From positions 1-8,632 of the forward strand of contig JAUZPS010000170.1 of the NCBI GenBank assembly GCA_030705945.1: a stretch of DNA of 8,632 nt, given 5' to 3'. The notes under the pieces are model-generated. The model was not told the origin of the DNA. It did no database searches and saw only the letters and a list, made by a program, of their open reading frames with translations. The stretch comes from Bacillota bacterium (GTDB lineage Bacteria; Bacillota; Clostridia; Acetivibrionales; DSM-2933). The position numbers and the translations under genes were made by a program. Within the stretch, counting starts at the first letter, position 1. Every line of letters starts with the position of its first letter. Shown piece by piece: positions 5,592-8,632 of this stretch.

Positions 5592-6045
5592 TGAAAAAGT
5601 TATGGACCATTTTATGAACCCAAGAAATGTTGGAGAAATTGAAGATGCTGATGGTGTTGGCCAGGTTGGTAACGCAAAATGCGGCGATATTATGAAAATG
5701 TATTTAAAAATAGAAAATGACATCATTGTTGAAGCTAAATTTAAAACATTCGGTTGCGGCGCCGCCGTAGCTACCAGCAGTATGTCAACTGAACTGGTTG
5801 TTGGAAAGACTGTCGACGAGGCTCTGAAAATTACAAACAAAGCTGTAGCTGAAGCTCTTGACGGACTACCTCCAGCTAAGATGCATTGTTCTAATCTTGC
5901 TGAAGAAGCTATTCGAGCAGCTATAGAAGACTACAAGAGAAAAAACGGTCTTTTAAGTGAATGCGAAATGGCAGGCTCCTGCGGAAGACGCTGTGATGAT
6001 ATTCACCATGACCATAATGATAATGATGAAGAGGATGAAGATTGA
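5584..6045 (+). CDS. iscU: Iron-sulfur cluster scaffold IscU/NifU N-terminal type, with a Cys/His/acidic tail
   Basis: IscU is the scaffold on which [2Fe-2S] and [4Fe-4S] clusters are built with sulfur from IscS. The scaffold domain spans about residues 1-122 of 153. It starts YSEKVMDHFMNPRNVGEIE and has the three cluster cysteines: Cys33 in GNAKCGD (with Asp35), Cys58 in FKTFGCGAA and Cys102 in KMHCSNLAEEAI. The LPPAKMHC segment stands where IscU proteins carry the LPPVK chaperone-binding motif. Beyond the fold is a 30-residue tail with Cys127, Cys133 and Cys137, a His-Asp-rich HHDH cluster and a run of Asn/Asp/Glu to the end. That tail is unusual and may bind metal or donate sulfur or iron. 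The gene overlaps iscS by 8 nt, with AGAGG 8 nt before its ATG. No A-type carrier or hscA/hscB chaperone gene is adjacent, typical of Firmicute isc loci. Confidence 0.95.
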   Translation: MYSEKVMDHFMNPRNVGEIEDADGVGQVGNAKCGDIMKMYLKIENDIIVEAKFKTFGCGAAVATSSMSTELVVGKTVDEALKITNKAVAEALDGLPPAKMHCSNLAEEAIRAAIEDYKRKNGLLSECEMAGSCGRRCDDIHHDHNDNDEEDED

Positions 6046-6046
6046 T

Positions 6047-6073
6047 GATCACAAAAATGAATAGCCTGTGATC
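6047..6073 (+). terminator. Inverted repeat after iscU, weak terminator or operator candidate
   Basis: GATCACA (6047-6053) and TGTGATC (6067-6073) are perfect inverted 7-mers separated by 13 nt, starting 2 nt after the iscU stop. No T-tract follows, so it is unlikely to be an efficient intrinsic terminator. It could be a partial terminator, an mRNA-stability hairpin or a protein-binding dyad at the iscU-mnmA junction. Confidence 0.35.
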
Positions 6074-6146
6074 TATATAAATTTGAAGAAGTTTTTGATA
6101 ATAGTTTTCTTTTGCATTCTAAAAAAGAAAGGCAGCTTAAATAGAA

Positions 6147-7229
6147 ATGGAAAAAAAGAAGGTTATGTTAGGAATGAGCGGCGGTGTTGACAGTTCTGTA
6201 GCCGCCGCTTGTCTTTTGGAAAAGGGGTATGATGTAATAGGCGTAACAATGCAGATCTGGCCTGATATGGATGAGGATAAGCAAAAGAACGAGGGCGGCT
6301 GCTGCTCATTGTCTGCTGTTGATGATGCTCGTAGAGTTGCGAATAATTTAGGTATACCATATTATGTTATGAATTTTAAAAAGGTTTTTGAAGAAAAGGT
6401 TATCAATTATTTTGTTGATGAATATCTGGTGGGAAGAACGCCTAATCCATGTATTGCTTGTAATAGGCATGTGAAATTTGAAGAAATGTTAAACAAGGCC
6501 CTTTCCATGGGGATTGATTATATTGCAACCGGTCACTATGCGAGTGTTGAATACGATGAAAGCAAAAAAAGATACTTGCTAATAAAATCAGCAACAAGCG
6601 CGAAAGACCAGACCTACGCTCTTTATACCCTTACTCAGGATCAGCTTGCTCATACTTTGATGCCCATAGGAGAATATAATAAAGACGAAGTAAGAGAGAA
6701 AGCTAAGCTCTTGGATCTTGTAGTGGCTTCAAAGCCTGACAGCCAGGAGATTTGCTTTGTTGAAGATAATGACTATGGAAGATTTATTGAAGAGAAAACA
6801 AATACTAAAATAAATCCAGGTTTTTTTGTTGATGAAAATGGTAAAGTTTTAGGAAAGCATAAAGGAATAGTTCATTATACTGTTGGACAAAGAAAAGGTT
6901 TAGGTATTGCGTTAGGAAAACCGGTTTTTGTTGTAAGAATAGATGTTGAAAAAAACCAGGTAGTATTAGGCGAAGAGAAACAAGTTTTCTCAGATACTCT
7001 GACAGCATCGGACCTGAACTTTATTTCTATAGACAAGCTAGAAGGCTCAATGAAAGTAAACGCTAAAATAAGGTACTCCGCAAAGGAGGCGCCGGCAGTA
7101 ATCAGTCCTTTAGCGGATGGTCGTGTTAAAGTAGTTTTTGAAACGCCTCAAAGAGCCATAACTCCTGGACAATCTGTGGTCTTTTATGATGGAGATATTG
7201 TCGTTGGCGGTGGAGTTATTGATAAATGA
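6147..7229 (+). CDS. mnmA: tRNA-specific 2-thiouridylase MnmA
   Basis: MnmA is a cytoplasmic ATP-dependent enzyme that replaces O2 of the wobble uridine U34 with sulfur in Lys, Glu and Gln tRNAs. The sulfur comes from a desulfurase persulfide. The product is 360 residues, normal length. The PP-loop SGGVDSS is at 11-17. The catalytic cysteine is C105 in GRTPNPCIACNRHVKF, with an extra C102 forming CxxC, common in Firmicute homologues. YIATGHYA (125-132) and KDQTYALY (153-160) follow, and the second active cysteine is C203 in PDSQEICFVED. The C-terminal OB-like domain includes HYTVGQRKGLGIA and FETPQRAITPGQSVVFY. The gene lies 101 nt after iscU on the same strand, so it may be the last gene of the isc transcript. 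AAAGG (6128-6132) is 14 nt from the ATG, a long spacing, but the N-terminal sequence supports this start. Confidence 0.97.
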   Translation: MEKKKVMLGMSGGVDSSVAAACLLEKGYDVIGVTMQIWPDMDEDKQKNEGGCCSLSAVDDARRVANNLGIPYYVMNFKKVFEEKVINYFVDEYLVGRTPNPCIACNRHVKFEEMLNKALSMGIDYIATGHYASVEYDESKKRYLLIKSATSAKDQTYALYTLTQDQLAHTLMPIGEYNKDEVREKAKLLDLVVASKPDSQEICFVEDNDYGRFIEEKTNTKINPGFFVDENGKVLGKHKGIVHYTVGQRKGLGIALGKPVFVVRIDVEKNQVVLGEEKQVFSDTLTASDLNFISIDKLEGSMKVNAKIRYSAKEAPAVISPLADGRVKVVFETPQRAITPGQSVVFYDGDIVVGGGVIDK

Positions 7230-7233
7230 TAAT

Positions 7234-7289
7234 TTTATTAAAAGCGCTATTAATCTTACATTTGACAGAACAAAATAATGAATGCTTTA
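7234..7289 (-). repeat. Family A half-element, copy A4, truncated at its centre by a B element
   Basis: The outer end (TTTATTAAAAGC, 7234-7245) and the arm TATTAATCTTACATTTGACA with GAACAAAATAATGAATGCTTTA match the left half of an inverted family A copy, as in 8574-8632. At the central TTTA the sequence switches directly to family B. The second arm is not found on the other side of that B element. It begins 5 nt after the mnmA stop. Confidence 0.8.
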
Positions 7290-7389
7290 GGTAGTATCAA
7301 AAAGAAAACTTCACAACTGGTCGTTTCAAAAACTTGATATAATGGGTTTTTGTCATATAAACTTGAACAAGGAATTTTTTGAAACGCCT
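7290..7389 (+). repeat. Family B TA-flanked repeat, copy B2, inside A4
   Basis: This is a 100 bp copy flanked by TA (7288-7289 and 7390-7391). It starts GGTAGTATCAAAAAG and ends GGAATTTTTTGAAACGCCT. It shares ACAACTGGTCGTTTCAAAAA, CTTGATATAATGGGTTTT and ATAAACTTGAACAAGGAA with B1 and B3. It sits at the centre of a family A copy and between the convergent 3' ends of mnmA and the PHP gene, where its internal inverted pairs could help block read-through. Confidence 0.83.
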
Positions 7390-7413
7390 TAAATATTTCT
7401 TAATTTTTGACTT

Positions 7414-8211
7414 TTATATTTTTTCAAAAACCGGTTTTCTATCTTCATAATGAGCTATATATTTAAATCCCAATTCAGATAAAGCTTTTTTTATTTCTTC
7501 AAAATTGAAGGCTATGTGTTCTGGCGCGTGCGCGTCAGAACCTGTTGTAATTATTTCTCCACCCAATTCTTTATATCTTTTTATTATGTCAAGGTCAGGG
7601 ATTGGAGTACCTAATGTCCTGAAACCAGATGTATTCACTTCAATGCCCTTGCCTTTTAAAATTACTCCTTTTAAAATACTGTCTAAATAATCACAAAACT
7701 CAGAGTACCTAAGGGACTTGTCTTCATAAGAGCAATACCTTCTTATGTATCCGATATGTCCGATAACATCAAAATTATCATAATTATTTAAAGCGAATAG
7801 TATTTCAGATAAGTATCTTGAAAATGCCGCGTTTTTTGAAGGTTTGTCTTTAAAATATTCTCCATAATATGGATCAAGGCCATCGATTACATGAATTGAG
7901 GCAATAACGAAATCGAAATTATAGCTATTTACGATTTTATTAGTATCATCAATAACATGTGGTTGAATTCCAACCTCTATTCCTTTTAAAACTCTGATCT
8001 TCGAAGAAAATCTGTTTTTCAGATTATCCATAAAACTATCGTATTCATCAAAATCTATCAGAAACTTGATATCAAAGTTGGGATAGTCTAAGTCAAGATG
8101 ATCTGTAAAGGCAAGCCCATTAAGACCAAGATTAATTGCTGTGTTGCAAGCTATATCTGCATTCATTTCACTGTCACCTGAAAATGAACTGTGAACATGC
8201 GAATCAAACAT
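7414..8211 (-). CDS. PHP-domain phosphatase, histidinol-phosphatase HisJ/HisK-like
   Basis: This 265-residue protein belongs to the metal-dependent PHP superfamily and is closest in length and motifs to HisJ/HisK histidinol-phosphate phosphatases. Metal ligands can be followed along the chain: His5 and His7 in FDSHVHSSFSGDS, Asp37-His38 in GLAFTDHLD, Glu79 in KGIEVGIQ, His107 in IASIHVIDG, His152 in DVIGHIGYIRRY, and Asp226 and His228 in ITTGSDAHAPEHI. The set looks complete, so the enzyme should be active. In histidine synthesis it would release phosphate from histidinol phosphate. No other his gene is in this window, so another phosphorylated substrate is possible, and I give no symbol. The start is at 8211, with AAAGGA (minus strand, 8222-8227) 10 nt upstream. 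The gene converges on mnmA and is bracketed by A and B repeats on both sides. Confidence 0.88.
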   Translation of the reverse strand: MFDSHVHSSFSGDSEMNADIACNTAINLGLNGLAFTDHLDLDYPNFDIKFLIDFDEYDSFMDNLKNRFSSKIRVLKGIEVGIQPHVIDDTNKIVNSYNFDFVIASIHVIDGLDPYYGEYFKDKPSKNAAFSRYLSEILFALNNYDNFDVIGHIGYIRRYCSYEDKSLRYSEFCDYLDSILKGVILKGKGIEVNTSGFRTLGTPIPDLDIIKRYKELGGEIITTGSDAHAPEHIAFNFEEIKKALSELGFKYIAHYEDRKPVFEKI

Positions 8212-8264
8212 TTTAGAATCATCCTTTCAATTGGAAAATAGATGTTTATCATCAATATTGATAT

Positions 8265-8369
8265 TATATAAAAAGCAATTAATCTTTTACATTTGCCTAT
8301 CGCAAAATAACGTTAAAGCGTCGTTATTTTGCGATAGGCAAATGTAAGATTAATAGTGCTTTTTATATA
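8265..8369 (+). repeat. Family A palindromic repeat, copy A5, with perfected inner arms
   Basis: This is a complete 105 bp copy with perfect 12 bp ends, TATATAAAAAGC (8265-8276) and GCTTTTTATATA (8358-8369). The inner arms at 8290-8312 and 8322-8344 are perfectly complementary over 23 bp. In its sister at 3462-3566 the same arms differ (GCCTATCACAAAA against TTTTGCTCCGTC). It lies 53 bp upstream of the PHP gene start. Its end supplies a TATAAT on the minus strand, but no matching -35 box is seen. Confidence 0.9.
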
Positions 8370-8468
8370 GGTAGTATCAAAAAAAACTTAGCAACTGGGC
8401 GTTTCAAAAACTTGATATAATGGGTTTTCGTTATATAAACTTGAACAAGGAATTTTTTGAAACGCCCT
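8370..8468 (+). repeat. Family B TA-flanked repeat, copy B3, directly abutting A5
   Basis: This is a 99 bp copy flanked by TA at 8368-8369 and 8469-8470. It starts GGTAGTATCAAAAA and ends TTTTTTGAAACGCCCT. The left TA is also the last two bases of the A5 palindrome, so B3 appears to have used the A5 end as its target. About 105 bp of AT-rich sequence follow (8469-8573), in which I see nothing I can name. Confidence 0.83.
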
Positions 8469-8573
8469 TATAACTTTTATAGAAATATAATAGCGCTAGT
8501 GTTAAGTAAAAACAATTATATTAAATATTTTTGTGATAGTATTTTTAATTTAAAATCTTTTTCGCAAATTATC

Positions 8574-8632
8574 TATATAAAAAGCAATATTAATCTTACA
8601 TTTGACGGAGCAAAATAACGAACGCTTTAACG
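8574..8632 (-). repeat. Family A repeat, copy A6, cut by the window end
   Basis: The end TATATAAAAAGC (8574-8585) is followed by ATATTAATCTTACATTTGAC and GGAGCAAAATAACGAACGC, ending in TTTAACG. This matches the left half of an inverted family A copy up to its centre, where the window stops. The second half is presumably just outside. Confidence 0.82.

Noticed and set aside
7414..8211. PHP gene as a DNA polymerase or defence-system PHP domain
   Set aside because: It is a stand-alone 265-residue protein with the HisJ-like motif set and has no polymerase, ATPase or SMC partner nearby.
1..8632. A novel multi-gene defence or biosynthetic system
   Set aside because: Every gene over 70 codons belongs to a known core family with intact motifs. 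The only unexplained protein is the 60-residue membrane protein, which is not enough to propose a system.

Overview
This 8.6 kb, AT-rich window looks chromosomal and most likely comes from a clostridial Firmicute (Clostridia/Tissierellia-like). Three things point there: strong AGGAG-type ribosome binding sites, a tandem glycine riboswitch, and the order rarA - Rrf2 regulator - cysteine desulfurase - (IscU) - mnmA. The Bacillus subtilis counterpart of that order is rarA(yrvN)-cymR-yrvO-mnmA. The genus cannot be read from the sequence. All recognisable genes are intact core or metabolic genes. I see no prophage, conjugative, CRISPR or defence module, and no new multi-gene system.

Layout. Positions 1-447 hold a palindromic repeat (family A), then a tandem glycine riboswitch with an intrinsic terminator, which is the leader of glyA (448-1683). 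Between glyA and rarA lie a second type of small repeat (family B) and a terminator-like hairpin. rarA (1879-3174) is followed by a 60-residue two-helix membrane protein gene of unknown function. A 430-base gene-free stretch then carries two A elements, a B remnant and a good sigma-A-type promoter. That promoter reads into iscR (3885), iscS (4401), iscU (5584, overlapping iscS) and probably mnmA (6147-7229). Downstream, an A half-element and a B element separate mnmA from a convergent PHP-domain phosphatase gene (8211 to 7414). The window ends with a complete A element fused to a B element, then half of another A element.

How the genes fit together. iscR/iscS/iscU form an iron-sulfur assembly unit: an Rrf2 sensor with candidate cluster-ligand cysteines, a PLP cysteine desulfurase that supplies sulfur, and a scaffold. 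MnmA uses persulfide sulfur from such a desulfurase to 2-thiolate U34 of tRNA, which explains its position. glyA stands apart and appears to be controlled by glycine through transcription attenuation.

The most unusual content is between the genes. There are six copies or part-copies of a ~105 bp near-perfect palindrome (A), and three copies plus one remnant of a ~98-100 bp TA-flanked element (B). All lie outside coding regions, and B is repeatedly joined to A. They look like two families of non-autonomous miniature elements (MITEs). Copy-to-copy differences show a nested insertion and apparent arm-to-arm sequence correction.
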